DNA from: Rhizobium lentis
Lineage (GTDB): Bacteria; Pseudomonadota; Alphaproteobacteria; Rhizobiales; Rhizobiaceae
Direction: 5' to 3'
Length of the DNA: 64,000 bases
Assembly: GCF_014200175.1 (NCBI RefSeq)
Contig: NZ_JACHBD010000016.1
Span: 1 to 64,000 of the forward strand
In this document: piece by piece, positions 19,751 to 29,356 of the stretch
Layout: every line of letters starts with the position of its first letter
Position numbering within the stretch: position 1 is the stretch's first letter
Made by a program: the position numbers and the translations under genes
Notes under the pieces: generated by a model
The model's database searches: none
What the model saw: the letters and a program-made list of their open reading frames with translations, nothing else
Told to the model about the DNA's origin: nothing

Positions 19751-20191
19751 ATGAAGAATTTGTCCACAATTCGTTCAGTCGCGGCTGCGGTTATCGCTGC
19801 AGCGGGAATCAGCTTTGCCGGCTCCGCGCATGCCGACAGCGGCACGATCAGCTTCTCAGTCTACAAGGCTGCCTTCTTTGTGGGTGGTTCCGGGGGCGAG
19901 GGTACGCTGACCTTCCATGGCCGCCGCTATCCCATCACTGTCGGCGGCATCTCGGGCGGCCTCGCCTTCGGGGCTTCCAAGACCAATTTTCACGGTACCG
20001 TTCGCAATATTCGCCGCGCTAGAGATGTGACGGGGGTCTACGGTGCGGCGGGCGGTGGCGGCGCGGTCGGCAAAGGGGCCCAGGTGATCGTCATGACCAA
20101 TGAAAAGGGCGCCCAACTCGAACTCTCAGGCAAGCAGGTAGGCCTGCAAGTCAACGCCGATCTCAGCGGTATTGCCATCACGGTAAAGTAA
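19751..20191 (+). CDS. Secreted small protein of unknown function
   Basis: A 146-residue protein with a clear Sec signal peptide (hydrophobic segment about 10-25, cleavage likely after GSAHA). The mature part is glycine-rich and beta-prone, for example FVGGSGGEGTLTF and GGISGGLAFGASKTNFHG, ending in VNADLSGIAITVK. It resembles small exported alphaproteobacterial proteins with EipA-like content, but I cannot assign a family firmly. The ATG at 19751 follows GAGGAGACTTGC and opens the signal peptide. Confidence 0.75.
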   Translation: MKNLSTIRSVAAAVIAAAGISFAGSAHADSGTISFSVYKAAFFVGGSGGEGTLTFHGRRYPITVGGISGGLAFGASKTNFHGTVRNIRRARDVTGVYGAAGGGGAVGKGAQVIVMTNEKGAQLELSGKQVGLQVNADLSGIAITVK

Positions 20192-20522
20192 GGCCGTCAC
20201 TCCGTTCGTCGTCCCTGCAATCGGCCCACTACGCTGAACACAGGTTCGGCGTCACAGGCGCGCGCTGCGGGACGCCGCCAGACCAACAACGAAGATTGAG
20301 CTGGGTGACCTTCCGGCCGCTAAAAAAATCAGAGTTTTGCAAAAACGGAGTTTTTCAATTCACAATTCGCTGTTTACGCTTGCCCGCGGGCCAATGTGGG
20401 ACCATTCTTAGATCGGATCCTGGCGGTGCGGTAAGCGAGAGGTCAGGCCTTGCAGCGTTCAATCGCGACCTCGACTTAACGTGGCGCCTTTTCTCGACTG
20501 ACCCCGAGCGAGGAGGTTGTCC
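20192..20522. other. Intergenic region, nothing assigned
   Basis: 331 bases between the secreted protein and the redoxin gene. It contains an A/T-rich patch near 20325-20365, and the redoxin ribosome binding site AGGAGG at 20511-20516. I see no RNA gene, repeat or convincing open frame. Confidence 0.5.
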
Positions 20523-21164
20523 ATGTCCACGCGCTCTGTCGACCATCCGCTGCAACCGGGCGACCGGGTCCCGAACGTTGTGCTTGATGCGATCTCGCGT
20601 GAGGGGAAGATCGCACTTGACGACTTTCGCGGCCGCAGCCCATTGTTGATCGGTTTGTTTCGAGGCCTGCATTGCCCGTTCTGCCGGCGTCACATCGCGG
20701 CGATGGCCTATCTCAACCCGACGCTGCGTGAGAAAGGCGTCCAATCCCTGGCTGTTGTAAATACCCCGGTCGAACGCGCGCGGCTCTATTTCCGTTACCA
20801 TCCGATACCCGATCTTCACGCCGCTTCCGACCCGGTACGGGCTTCGCACCAAGCCTTCGGCTTACGCGAGATCGGGATCGACGCGCTCATGGCGATACGG
20901 ATCGATCTTCCGGGCGAGTTGCCCGAGCCTATGGGCGTGAGGGCAATGGACGAATTTCTCAACGAGAAGGAAGGCTATCGAATGACGGAAGCCGATCAGC
21001 AGATGATGACCGCCGACCATGGGCAGCTCGTCGGTCAGTTCCTGATCGACCGGGAGGGCATAGTGCGCTGGAGCTCCACTGAAGTTCTGGAGCCTGGGCT
21101 GCAGACATACAAGGCACCGAATTCCCAGGAATTGATATCGGTCGCTTCCCAAGTCGCGCTTTGA
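20523..21164 (+). CDS. Peroxiredoxin-like (AhpC/TSA) redoxin
   Basis: A 213-residue thioredoxin-fold protein. The N-terminal PGDRVPNVVLDAISREGKI and FRGRSPLLIGLFRGLHCPFC give the redoxin fold with a CPFC-type active site (Cys-x-x-Cys). This is as in peroxiredoxin-like proteins rather than the single TxxC peroxidatic motif. The C-terminal region contains GQFLIDREGIVRW, typical of AhpC/TSA relatives. ATG at 20523 has AGGAGG six bases upstream. It may reduce peroxides or disulfides; it is monocistronic. Confidence 0.82.
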   Translation: MSTRSVDHPLQPGDRVPNVVLDAISREGKIALDDFRGRSPLLIGLFRGLHCPFCRRHIAAMAYLNPTLREKGVQSLAVVNTPVERARLYFRYHPIPDLHAASDPVRASHQAFGLREIGIDALMAIRIDLPGELPEPMGVRAMDEFLNEKEGYRMTEADQQMMTADHGQLVGQFLIDREGIVRWSSTEVLEPGLQTYKAPNSQELISVASQVAL

Positions 21165-21269
21165 GGTGTCAATGTCATAGAAGCAGTCCGTCGAGGCCTT
21201 TTGCGGTAGAACACGCGGCATCACCCGGCTATAAAACTTATGCTGCGTTGGCCTTTTTAGCGGTAACCG

Positions 21270-23567
21270 ATGCCCAATTCTCCCGAATCCTCAGGTGAAA
21301 GCATTAGCAGTTCGAGCTCGAGTCGCAATCAGAACCTGGATTCCGCAGCGCAAGCGGCCGCCTCGGATTCGCCGGAAACCACCCAAGTCGGCGACGCGAA
21401 GCCGCCGAATGGATCCTTCGACCAGACCAGGCAGGCCGCCGGAACTCTGTTGCGTGCGATACGCCATGATGTGCAGGCAAGTTCTGCCTTGGCAAAGATC
21501 AAAACCGCCGCAATGCTCCGGGGGACGAAGCTCAGGAGGTCGACGCGACCTGGAATAGGGTCGGCTCCCCTGACATGGATGACGACTGCTTTGGCCAGAG
21601 CGGGGCGCCGTATTCGCGATCGGCGCTCAAAGCCGCGTGAAAGTCGACGGGGCGCGTCGCTCCTGGCGGGCTGGCGGAAGTTCGCTATGGGGTTCGCCCT
21701 GCTTGCCTGCCTCCTTGTCGGAAGCGTGCTAGTGTGGGCACTGAAAGACGTGCCCTGGGGCGAAATCCGCGATGGAACGCTAAAGCCGGTCGTGGTGCTG
21801 GAAACCGCCGATGGGGCGCCGCTGGTAAGACAGGGACCTTATCAAGGACCCTATGCCCGATACGACCAGTTTCCGCCCCATCTGATCGATGCCGTCCTTT
21901 CGATCGAGGATCGCCGGTTCATGGATCATTTCGGCATCGATCCCAGGGGCATCGGGCGGGCGCTTCTGCGGAATTTGCAGGCCGGCTCGGTGGTAGAAGG
22001 CGGCAGCACCATCACCCAACAACTCATCAAGCTGCAATATCTCGACAGCGACCGAACCATAAAACGAAAGATCCAGGAAGTCGTCATCGCCTTCTGGCTG
22101 GAGTGGAAGCTCGGCAAGGCGGAAATCCTGACGCGCTATCTCAACAGCGTTTATCTCGGCGCCGGCGCCACCGGCATGCCTGCCGCCGCGCGCATCTATT
22201 TCAACAAGGACATCGGCGCCCTCACCCTGCCGGAGTCGGCGATGCTGGCGGGATTGCTGCGGGCGCCGAGCCAATGGAATCCCATTGACAATTTCGAAGG
22301 CGCCCGGCAGCGCACCATGGTCGTTCTCGACGCGATGGCGGCCAATGGCAAGATCACCGCGCCACAGGCGGCGGAGGCCAAGACGAGCTTTGCCAAACTG
22401 CACCCGACGACGCCGACGCCGCGCTCCGGAAGCTGGTTTGCCGACTGGATTTCGCCGCAGGCAAGCGAAATCGCCGGCGCCTCGCCAGGTTCGACCACGG
22501 TGCGCACCACGCTGGTGCCGCAGTTGCAGCAGATCGCCGAACGGGTCGTCAAAAAAGCCCTGGACGGTGAAGGAAAGACGGTCGGAGCATCGCAGGCCGC
22601 CTTGGTTGCCATGACGCCCGACGGCGCGGTCGTCGCAATGGTTGGCGGGCGCGACTACAAGGCGAGCCAGTTCAACCGCGCCGTCACTGCGATGCGTCAG
22701 CCGGGTTCCACCTTCAAGCTGTTCGTCTATTACGCGGCGTTGAAGGCTGGGTTCACCTTGTCCGACCAGGTTCTGGACGCGCCGATAGACATTGACGGCT
22801 GGTCGCCGGAAAATTCCGGTGGCGACTATCGCGGCTGGGTAACGCTTGCCGAAGCCTTCGCGCGATCGCTCAACGCCGCGTCCGTGGCGCTTGCCGAAGA
22901 GGTCGGTCTGGACAATGTGATCGCCGCAGCCCGCGAACTCGGCATCGATGCGCCACTGGCCGATACCCCGTCCTTGGCGCTTGGCACATCCGAAGTCAAT
23001 CTGCTCAACCTCACCAGCGCCTATGCGTCCGTCCAACTCGGCAAGGCCCCTGTCAAGCCATGGGGCATCATCGACTTCCAGGCTGCCGGGCAGCCGCAGA
23101 CGTTTCGGGTTGGCCAACAATCGAAGCCGGATGTCGATCTTTCGCCCTATCAGTCGGATCTCCTCGGGCTGCTGCAGATGGTGGTTGAGCGCGGCACTGG
23201 ACGCGGCGCAGATCCCGGCACTTTTGCGGCCGGCAAGACCGGCACGAGCCAGGACAATCGTGACGCCTGGTTCGTCGGCTTCACGGACGCGCTCGTCGTC
23301 GGTGTCTGGGTCGGCAATGACGATGACGCGCCGATGAAGGGGGTGACGGGCGGCAGCCTGCCAGCGCATATTTGGCGGGACTTCATGCGCGAGGCGGCGA
23401 GCGAACGGACGCTGAACGGCGTGCGATCGACCGAAGCGGTCGTCGATGGGCAAGGCGCGCCGCAGTCCTGCAACATCACCGCCTGCTCGCGCAGTTACCG
23501 CTCCTTCCGGCCATCCGATTGTACCTATCAGCCCTATTCCGGCGGCCGACGGCTTTGCGAGAAGTGA
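21270..23567 (+). CDS. Class A penicillin-binding protein (bifunctional PBP1)
   Basis: A 765-residue inner-membrane peptidoglycan synthase. A long Ser/Gln- and Arg-rich cytosolic tail (about 1-135) precedes one membrane helix (about 138-158). The glycosyltransferase domain follows, with SIEDRRFMDHFGID, GGSTITQQLIK and the RKIQE motif. The transpeptidase has SxxK in QPGSTFKLF, SxN in FARSLNAAS and KTG in AGKTGTSQDNR, all intact. The final 32 residues are a cysteine-rich tail (ACSRSYRSFRPSDCTYQPY) recalling BA14K-type motifs of Rhizobiales surface proteins. Monocistronic. Confidence 0.93.
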   Translation: MPNSPESSGESISSSSSSRNQNLDSAAQAAASDSPETTQVGDAKPPNGSFDQTRQAAGTLLRAIRHDVQASSALAKIKTAAMLRGTKLRRSTRPGIGSAPLTWMTTALARAGRRIRDRRSKPRESRRGASLLAGWRKFAMGFALLACLLVGSVLVWALKDVPWGEIRDGTLKPVVVLETADGAPLVRQGPYQGPYARYDQFPPHLIDAVLSIEDRRFMDHFGIDPRGIGRALLRNLQAGSVVEGGSTITQQLIKLQYLDSDRTIKRKIQEVVIAFWLEWKLGKAEILTRYLNSVYLGAGATGMPAAARIYFNKDIGALTLPESAMLAGLLRAPSQWNPIDNFEGARQRTMVVLDAMAANGKITAPQAAEAKTSFAKLHPTTPTPRSGSWFADWISPQASEIAGASPGSTTVRTTLVPQLQQIAERVVKKALDGEGKTVGASQAALVAMTPDGAVVAMVGGRDYKASQFNRAVTAMRQPGSTFKLFVYYAALKAGFTLSDQVLDAPIDIDGWSPENSGGDYRGWVTLAEAFARSLNAASVALAEEVGLDNVIAAARELGIDAPLADTPSLALGTSEVNLLNLTSAYASVQLGKAPVKPWGIIDFQAAGQPQTFRVGQQSKPDVDLSPYQSDLLGLLQMVVERGTGRGADPGTFAAGKTGTSQDNRDAWFVGFTDALVVGVWVGNDDDAPMKGVTGGSLPAHIWRDFMREAASERTLNGVRSTEAVVDGQGAPQSCNITACSRSYRSFRPSDCTYQPYSGGRRLCEK

Positions 23568-23639
23568 TTCGGCTCCAGAGCGCCGCCATCCTCGCCTAGC
23601 GTGCGGTGTTTCCGATCAGCCGCAGCAGGTGCCTGCGCG

Positions 23640-24506
23640 TTACTCCCCCAGAACGTTTTTCAGCGCATCGATGACGACGCGAATGGAGGGGATGTCTTTG
23701 ATATCCGAATGGACAACCAGCCAGACCTCTCTCGTCAAAGGACGTTCCGTCTCAATGCGCTGCAGACCGCTGGACTCGGTGACGGCGAATTCGGGCAGCA
23801 TGACGACGCCTGCGCCAAAACTTGCGGTTGCGGCCTGAAACTCCAGAACGGACGACCTCACGGCGATCGGCCGGCCGGCGGCCAGCTCGATCAGCCGCAA
23901 CTGTTGCGGTGAGGCATTCATGGTTTCGTCGTAGCCGATGAAGGTCCAGTCCTGCGGTGGAACGGTTTCAAGATAGGTCTTTGTTGCGTAAAGGTGAAAG
24001 CTTGTCTCGCCGAGCTTGACGATCGAGTAGTCGCCATCCTCGGGACGCGACATCCGCACGGCGATGTCGGCCTCTCGCCTGTTCAGCGAGGCGAGGCGCT
24101 TTTCTCCGACAAGCGTGATCTCGACGCCGGGATGGTCGCGCCTGACGACCGCGATCGGCTGTGCCAGCAGCACGCTCGAGAGTGCGGGGGGCGCGCTGAT
24201 CCTGACGTGACCGCGCAATTCCGTGGTGCTGCTGCGACCAAGCTGCTCGATGGCCGCTGTCTGGACCGCGACGATAGCTGCGTGCCTGGCAACCTGCTCC
24301 CCGTCCTGGGTCAAACTGATGCGCCGTCCGCGCCGGTCGACGAGCTTGCGACCCAGGCTGGCTTCAAGCGACGAAATGCGCCGGCTTACAGTGGCGTGTT
24401 CGACGCCGAGCTGCTTTGCGGCGCCAAGCAGCGTTCCCGACTGGGCAAGCGCCAAGAAATGCCGAAGATCGTCCCAGTCGATATTTGTGAATTCTCTCCC
24501 AATCAT
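23640..24506 (-). CDS. LysR-family transcriptional regulator
   Basis: A 288-residue LysR regulator: helix-turn-helix in the first 60 residues (FLALAQSGTLLGAAKQLGVEHATVSRRISSL), then a small-molecule-binding domain with GHVRISAPPALSS and RREADIAVRMSRPEDG. It is divergent from the quinone reductase at 24578, and the intergenic inverted repeat TGTGAAA/TTTCACA supports a local target. A GTG at 24530 is an alternative start. Confidence 0.88.
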   Translation of the reverse strand: MIGREFTNIDWDDLRHFLALAQSGTLLGAAKQLGVEHATVSRRISSLEASLGRKLVDRRGRRISLTQDGEQVARHAAIVAVQTAAIEQLGRSSTTELRGHVRISAPPALSSVLLAQPIAVVRRDHPGVEITLVGEKRLASLNRREADIAVRMSRPEDGDYSIVKLGETSFHLYATKTYLETVPPQDWTFIGYDETMNASPQQLRLIELAAGRPIAVRSSVLEFQAATASFGAGVVMLPEFAVTESSGLQRIETERPLTREVWLVVHSDIKDIPSIRVVIDALKNVLGE

Positions 24507-24531
24507 TGTGAAACAATAGGGAATTTTCACA
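24507..24531. promoter_or_regulatory. Inverted repeat in divergent LysR/quinone reductase region
   Basis: Perfect arms TGTGAAA (24507-24513) and TTTCACA (24525-24531) with an 11-base spacer lie immediately upstream of the LysR start and 46 bases from the reductase start, a normal LysR site layout. Confidence 0.55.
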
Positions 24532-24577
24532 CATCACGCCAGCGCTTAATCTCCCGACATAAAGGAGAGCACGAGCG

Positions 24578-25549
24578 ATGACCGACCAAATCATATGGCT
24601 GAACGCCCCCGGCGACGTCACCCAGTTCCATGTCGAGCAGCATGATTGCAAGCCTCCCGGTGACGGCGAGATCAAAATTCGCCATGAGGCGATCGGAACC
24701 AACTTTCTCGATGTCTATCATCGCAAGGGCCTCTATCCGATGCCGGCCTACCCCGCGGTGATCGGCGCCGAGGCGGCGGGCATCGTCGAGGATGTCGGCG
24801 CGGGCGTCTCGATGTTGCGAAGGGGTGACCGCGTCGCCTATGCCGGGCCTCCGGTTGGCGCCTATCGCTCCGCGCGGAATATAGCCGCTGAAAGGGCGAT
24901 CAAGCTGCCGGATGCCGTTTCGGCAAAAACGGCAGCTAGTTCGCTCCTCAAGGGCATGACGGCCTACATGCTGTTGAAAAAGACTTATGACGTGCGTGGG
25001 GGAACGCAGGTTCTGATCCATGCCGCCGCGGGCGGGCTCGGCAGCATCCTCGTTCGCTGGGCCAAATCGCTCGATGCCACGGTGATCGGGACGGTCGGTT
25101 CTGCCGAAAAGGCTGCGCTCGCCGCGTCCTGTGGCGCCGATCACCTTATCGTCGGACGAGACGCCGATATCGTCTCGGAAGTGAAGCGGTTCACCAACGG
25201 GCTCGGCGTAGACGTTGCCTATGACGGCATCGGCGGCGACATGCTCCTCAAAACCATACGCTCTGTCCGGCCATTCGGCATGGCTGTCACCATCGGTCAG
25301 GCCGCCGGTGCCATTCCGCCCGTGCCTGTCGAGGAGCTTCGCCCGGGCAAGGCCCTCTCCCATCCGAGCATCATGGCCTGGTGTGCTGACATCGGACAGT
25401 ATCGCGAAGCAGCACTCGCTGCAGTCGGGGCGATGGAAATGGGAATCGTTTCGCAGATCGCGGCCGAATACCGTTTGGCCGATGTTGCCAAGGCGCACGA
25501 AGAAATGGAATCCGGACGCTCGGCGGGCAGTATCCTGCTGATACCCTGA
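24578..25549 (+). CDS. NADPH:quinone oxidoreductase (QOR/zeta-crystallin type)
   Basis: A 323-residue MDR-superfamily quinone reductase. GTNFLDVYHRKGLYPMPAYP and the VIGAEAAGIVEDVGAGV stretch match the QOR N-terminal domain; the nucleotide site is HAAAGGLGSILVRWAK near residue 148. It should reduce quinones with NADPH by one or two electrons. The start has AAAGGAG upstream. It is divergent from the LysR gene, its probable regulator. It differs from the PIG3-like gene at 608-1603, so the window holds two unrelated quinone reductases. Confidence 0.9.
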   Translation: MTDQIIWLNAPGDVTQFHVEQHDCKPPGDGEIKIRHEAIGTNFLDVYHRKGLYPMPAYPAVIGAEAAGIVEDVGAGVSMLRRGDRVAYAGPPVGAYRSARNIAAERAIKLPDAVSAKTAASSLLKGMTAYMLLKKTYDVRGGTQVLIHAAAGGLGSILVRWAKSLDATVIGTVGSAEKAALAASCGADHLIVGRDADIVSEVKRFTNGLGVDVAYDGIGGDMLLKTIRSVRPFGMAVTIGQAAGAIPPVPVEELRPGKALSHPSIMAWCADIGQYREAALAAVGAMEMGIVSQIAAEYRLADVAKAHEEMESGRSAGSILLIP

Positions 25550-25556
25550 GCAAGAG

Positions 25557-25586
25557 GCGCCGGCAGAGCCTTTGCTTCGCCGGCGC
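25557..25586 (+). terminator. GC-rich hairpin after quinone reductase
   Basis: Arms GCGCCGGC (25557-25564) and GCCGGCGC (25579-25586) lie just after the stop codon. No strong T-run follows, so it is a weak terminator candidate. Confidence 0.4.
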
Positions 25587-25772
25587 TTCCGGCCATCCCG
25601 TTCCTGCCATTTATCCAGAAAACAGCACTATATTATGCATTATAGCTATCTACAGCCGTAATCCCTGTTGAGCTAAAGCTGCCTTGCCATCGGGTGGGCC
25701 ATCGGCATCGGCCACCGCCCTCCCGGCAGAAAGAGGCCCGGCTCTCCAGCCGGCAGCCAATGACAGGGAAAG

Positions 25773-26735
25773 ATGAAAGCCATGTCTACAGACAACAAGC
25801 CACTGATTGCGATTACCGGTGCAACGAGCAAACAGGGCCGCAGCGTCGTTGCGACCCTTCTTGCAAGCCAGCGCTTCCGCGTCCGTGCTTTCACGCGCAG
25901 AAAGGATTCGCCGGAAGCTTTGCGTCTGGCGAAGCTCGGCGCCGAGATCGTCCCCGCGCCTCTCGAGCTCGGCCGGCAGAAGGATCTCGTTGCTGCGTTC
26001 AGGGGCGCGGACGGTGCCTTTCTGATGACGCCGCCGATCGCCCCGCCGGAGACAAGCGAGGCGCCTCTCGGGCAGCAACTGGCGGATGCCGCCGTGGAGG
26101 CCGGCGTTAAGCACATTGTTTTCAGCACGCTGGAGAATGTCGACACGATCACCGGCGGGACGAAATATGCGCCGCATTTCACCGACAAAGCCCGCGTTGC
26201 CGATTACATTCGCGGCCTGCCGGTCTCGCATTCCTTCATCATGCCGGCATTCTTCTACACCAATCTTCTCGAATATTATGCGCCGCGCATGGATGGCGAC
26301 ACTCTGCTCTTGCCGATTTATCTTCCTGAAGATTTCCGGGCACCTTTTGTCGATCCGCTGACGGCGACCGGGCCTGTTGTCCTCGAGATCGTCTCGCACC
26401 CCGAGCGCTTTAACGGCACGACGCTGCCGATCGTCGGCGATATCATTTCGCCGCGTGAGATGGTCGAAACCTTTCAACGCGTGACCGGCATCAAGGCCGA
26501 GTATCGGAATGCTTTCACCAGGGACGGGCTACTGACCTACTTTCCGGAGTTTGCCACCAACGAATTTCTCGTTCGAGAGATTCTCGGGATGGTCGAATAT
26601 GCTGTCGAGTATGGCTATTTCGGCAAGGAGCACGATCTCGAATGGAGCCGGCGCCTGGTCCCCGAGACGCTCAACTGGGAGCAGTTTCTGCGGACGTCGG
26701 GGTGGCGCGGCGACAAGCGGTCTTTCGCAGGTTGA
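25773..26735 (+). CDS. NmrA-like NAD(P)-binding protein
   Basis: A 320-residue atypical SDR of the NmrA/TMR type. The nucleotide motif IAITGATSKQGRSVVATLL is at residues 12-30, followed by FRVRAFTRRKDSPEALRLAKLG with the cofactor phosphate-binding arginines. YAPHFTDKARVADYI contains the modified active-site region. The ATG at 25773 follows CAGGGAAAG; an ATG at 25782 is also possible. The LysR gene at 26776 converges on it, 40 bases away. Members may be redox sensors or ketone/quinone reductases; activity here is unknown. Confidence 0.82.
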   Translation: MKAMSTDNKPLIAITGATSKQGRSVVATLLASQRFRVRAFTRRKDSPEALRLAKLGAEIVPAPLELGRQKDLVAAFRGADGAFLMTPPIAPPETSEAPLGQQLADAAVEAGVKHIVFSTLENVDTITGGTKYAPHFTDKARVADYIRGLPVSHSFIMPAFFYTNLLEYYAPRMDGDTLLLPIYLPEDFRAPFVDPLTATGPVVLEIVSHPERFNGTTLPIVGDIISPREMVETFQRVTGIKAEYRNAFTRDGLLTYFPEFATNEFLVREILGMVEYAVEYGYFGKEHDLEWSRRLVPETLNWEQFLRTSGWRGDKRSFAG

Positions 26736-26775
26736 AGCCTGTCTCGCAAAAGCACGGCAGCGGTATTGCGAAGAC

Positions 26776-27696
26776 CTACGTCGGCCGGATTCCCGGCAGC
26801 CTGGCAATCTCGGCGGCAAGAAAGTCGACGAGGAGCCGAACGCGGGCGATGGCTGCACGCTCCGGCACTATCAGCAAGCTCACCGGAACCGACGAAGGCC
26901 GATAGTCTCCAAGCACCACCTCGAGCCGGCCATCGTCCAGAAGATCGTGAACCAGCCAGAGATGGGTCGGGCCGATGCCGCGTCCGGCGGCAAGGGCTTC
27001 GCGCGCCGCAAGCCCGTGGTCGACACGCAGCCGGCCGCTGACCGGGATCACCAGGCTGGTGCCATCGGGAGAGGAAAGAAGGAGCTGATTGCTGCCTGCG
27101 ACGTTGGACATCACCACGGTTTCGTAGCGTGACAGATCGGCCGGGCGCTCCGGGCGTCCCCGGGCGGACAGATAAGCTGGAGCGCCGACCAGCAGCCGCT
27201 GGCTCTCTCCGATCGCATGAAGTTTCATCGAGCTGTCGGCGAGAGGTCCAAGACGCAGTGCCACGTCAACGCCTTCGCGAACCAGGTCGATACGCTCGTC
27301 CGTCAGGTTGAGGTCGACGCGGATATCAGGATGCCTGTCCTGGAAGTCAAAGATCATGCGCGTGACATGCATGACGCCAAGCGCTGCCGTACACGAAAGG
27401 CGAACTGCGCCGGCGGGGGCCTGACGGGCATCTCTGGCTTCTTCCGCAGCCTGTTCGACCAGCCGCAATATCTGAAGGCAGTTGGTATAATAGCGACTGC
27501 CTTCCTCCGTCAGGGTGACGCGGCGCGTGGTGCGGCTGAGGAGGGCCACGCCGACTGCCTCCTCCAGTTCATTGAGGTGCCGCGTCACGGTGGATTGGCC
27601 GACGCCCAGCTCCCTTGCGACCATCGACAGGTTGGCGCGCTCGGCGACCCGAACAAAGGTGCGCATTCTGTCAAACGACAAGCCTACCTTATCCAT
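26776..27696 (-). CDS. LysR-family transcriptional regulator
   Basis: A 306-residue LysR regulator with an HTH in FVRVAERANLSMVARELGVGQSTVTRHLNEL-type context (residues about 14-45), and ligand-binding elements LNLTDERIDLVREGVDVALRL. Conserved C-terminal ERAAIARVRLLVDFLAAEI is present. It is tail-to-tail with the NmrA-like gene rather than divergent, so the target is unclear. Upstream is the 3' end of the LacI gene on the same strand, 112 bases away. Confidence 0.88.
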   Translation of the reverse strand: MDKVGLSFDRMRTFVRVAERANLSMVARELGVGQSTVTRHLNELEEAVGVALLSRTTRRVTLTEEGSRYYTNCLQILRLVEQAAEEARDARQAPAGAVRLSCTAALGVMHVTRMIFDFQDRHPDIRVDLNLTDERIDLVREGVDVALRLGPLADSSMKLHAIGESQRLLVGAPAYLSARGRPERPADLSRYETVVMSNVAGSNQLLLSSPDGTSLVIPVSGRLRVDHGLAAREALAAGRGIGPTHLWLVHDLLDDGRLEVVLGDYRPSSVPVSLLIVPERAAIARVRLLVDFLAAEIARLPGIRPT

Positions 27697-27808
27697 TTTT
27701 CAGCAAAGTGATCGTCATATCGTCCATATAGGGAATAATGCCAATGATGCCTAGCGGCTGCTTCAGCAAGGCTCGGCTCCACGTCTATTGTTGCGGTGTC
27801 GGAGCGGA

Positions 27809-28846
27809 TTAGCGTGTCGAACCGCGCGGGATGATCGAAAAACCGCAATCGACCCTGTCTTCGTCAGGCGGTTCGTCGCGGATGGCGCGCAGCAGCATGT
27901 CGGCGACGCGGTAGCCGATGTCCTGGCGCGGAATGTACACCGTCGTCAGCGACGGCTCGATGAAGGCGGAGAATTCCAGATCGTTGAAGCCGCAGATGCC
28001 GAGCTCCTCCGGCACGCGGATGCCGCGCGCCTTGCATTCGATAAGGACGCCGAGCGCCAGTTCGTCGCTCTGGGCAAAGACGGCATCGACATCGGGCACG
28101 CGCTCGATCAGGCGGGCAAACAGATCCCGGCCGAGGCCGGTGCGGCTTGGCGCATCCCCGCCGATAATGAGATCGGGATCGAAACGTCCCGCGCCCCGCA
28201 TCACCGCCTCGTAGCCCTCTATCCGCCGGCGCGAGCGGACATCGGCGCCGCGGCCGAAGAAGGCGATCCTCTTGTAGCCCCTCGACAACAGGAAGCGGGT
28301 GGGTTCGGCGCCTGCCATATAATGATCGAGGCCGACGACCAGCTTCTGCGGCTCCTGGCTCAGATCGGTGACATGGGCGATGGGACAAGCGGCATTGTCG
28401 ATCAGCGGCAGAAGATCGCGATAGGATTCGGCGCCGGCAATGATGACGCCGGCCGGCTTCTGCGTCAGGAAGGATTTCAACAGGCCGGCCTCGCCCTCGG
28501 CATGGTGCAGCGTATTGGAATATTGCACGGTGAGATCGGTGTTGCGGAAACGATCCTCGATGCCGATCATCAGGCTGGTAAAGCCGTATTGGTGCAAGGC
28601 GGGCGTGATGACGGCGACGATGCCGTTGTGGCGGCCGGCCAGCGCCCGGGCGGCGAGATTGGGAATATAGCCCATCTCCTCAACGATGCGCAGGATCTCC
28701 TCGCGCAGATCCTCGGAGACGATTTCTGGATTGCGCAGCGCGCGCGAGATGGTGATCGGGCTGACGCCCACCTTCTTGGCCACATCGCTCAGCTTCACAG
28801 GCGCGTCGCGCCTGGACTTCCTCCCCCACTCCACCGACTTGCTCAT
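27809..28846 (-). CDS. LacI-family transcriptional repressor
   Basis: A 345-residue LacI/GalR regulator. Residues 17-40 form the HTH (KLSDVAKKVGVSPITISRAL), and the hinge helix follows as IPNLAARALAG. The periplasmic-binding-like domain runs to the end with AVFAQSDELALGVLIECKARG and the common ICGFNDLEFSAFIEPSLTTV. It resembles GntR-type gluconate repressors in layout. No sugar transporter or catabolic operon lies next to it in the window, so the effector is unknown. ATG at 28846 has GGGGGACG upstream; 28879 is an alternative start. Confidence 0.88.
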   Translation of the reverse strand: MSKSVEWGRKSRRDAPVKLSDVAKKVGVSPITISRALRNPEIVSEDLREEILRIVEEMGYIPNLAARALAGRHNGIVAVITPALHQYGFTSLMIGIEDRFRNTDLTVQYSNTLHHAEGEAGLLKSFLTQKPAGVIIAGAESYRDLLPLIDNAACPIAHVTDLSQEPQKLVVGLDHYMAGAEPTRFLLSRGYKRIAFFGRGADVRSRRRIEGYEAVMRGAGRFDPDLIIGGDAPSRTGLGRDLFARLIERVPDVDAVFAQSDELALGVLIECKARGIRVPEELGICGFNDLEFSAFIEPSLTTVYIPRQDIGYRVADMLLRAIRDEPPDEDRVDCGFSIIPRGSTR

Positions 28847-29356
28847 CGTCCCCCGTCTGCCGTCATGGGACTCGACCACCGCCGATTCTCCCTCATTATT
28901 TTCTGAAGAAGAAATATTTTAGAGTCTACTAACATCTGATCGTCTCGACATGTTCCGGCAGGCTCAGGATCATCATTCGGCAATTTCGGGCGCGGACGGC
29001 GGACCGCCGATCGCCGGCATAGGCCCGCTTAATTTCGATGGAAAGGGAGCCATGATGCCGAACGGAAGCTGCCGGCGCCGCAGCCCTCTCGAAAGCATGG
29101 TTAAACCCAAGTGAAACCTTACAAATCGGCAATATAAACATGATGGATATTTAATTTGTAAATCGGTCCGGCGCGATCATATGAATCGGCAAGCGCGAAT
29201 TCTTCCATTCGCCCGGCCGCCGCCCGCGACGACTGCGCGTGCCCCCGAGAGAATTGGCGCCATACGCCATTCGACGCCAGGTCCCATGACATGGAACCAC
29301 GACGCCATCAAAAGCCAATCTTCTTCCAAAGGGCGAGTGCCCAAGGGATTACCGCC
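28847..29356. other. Intergenic region between LacI and degP-like gene
   Basis: About 510 bases. It includes an inverted repeat TTACAAAT (29119-29126) and ATTTGTAA (29154-29161), each followed by TCGG on the plus strand, in an AT-rich stretch 195 bases before the protease gene. This could be a regulatory site for the protease. Otherwise nothing is convincing. Confidence 0.45.

Noticed and set aside
21780-23453. 557-codon minus-strand ORF
   Set aside because: Antisense shadow of the class A PBP gene; no family content.
27788-28906. 372-codon plus-strand ORF
   Set aside because: Antisense shadow of the LacI gene.
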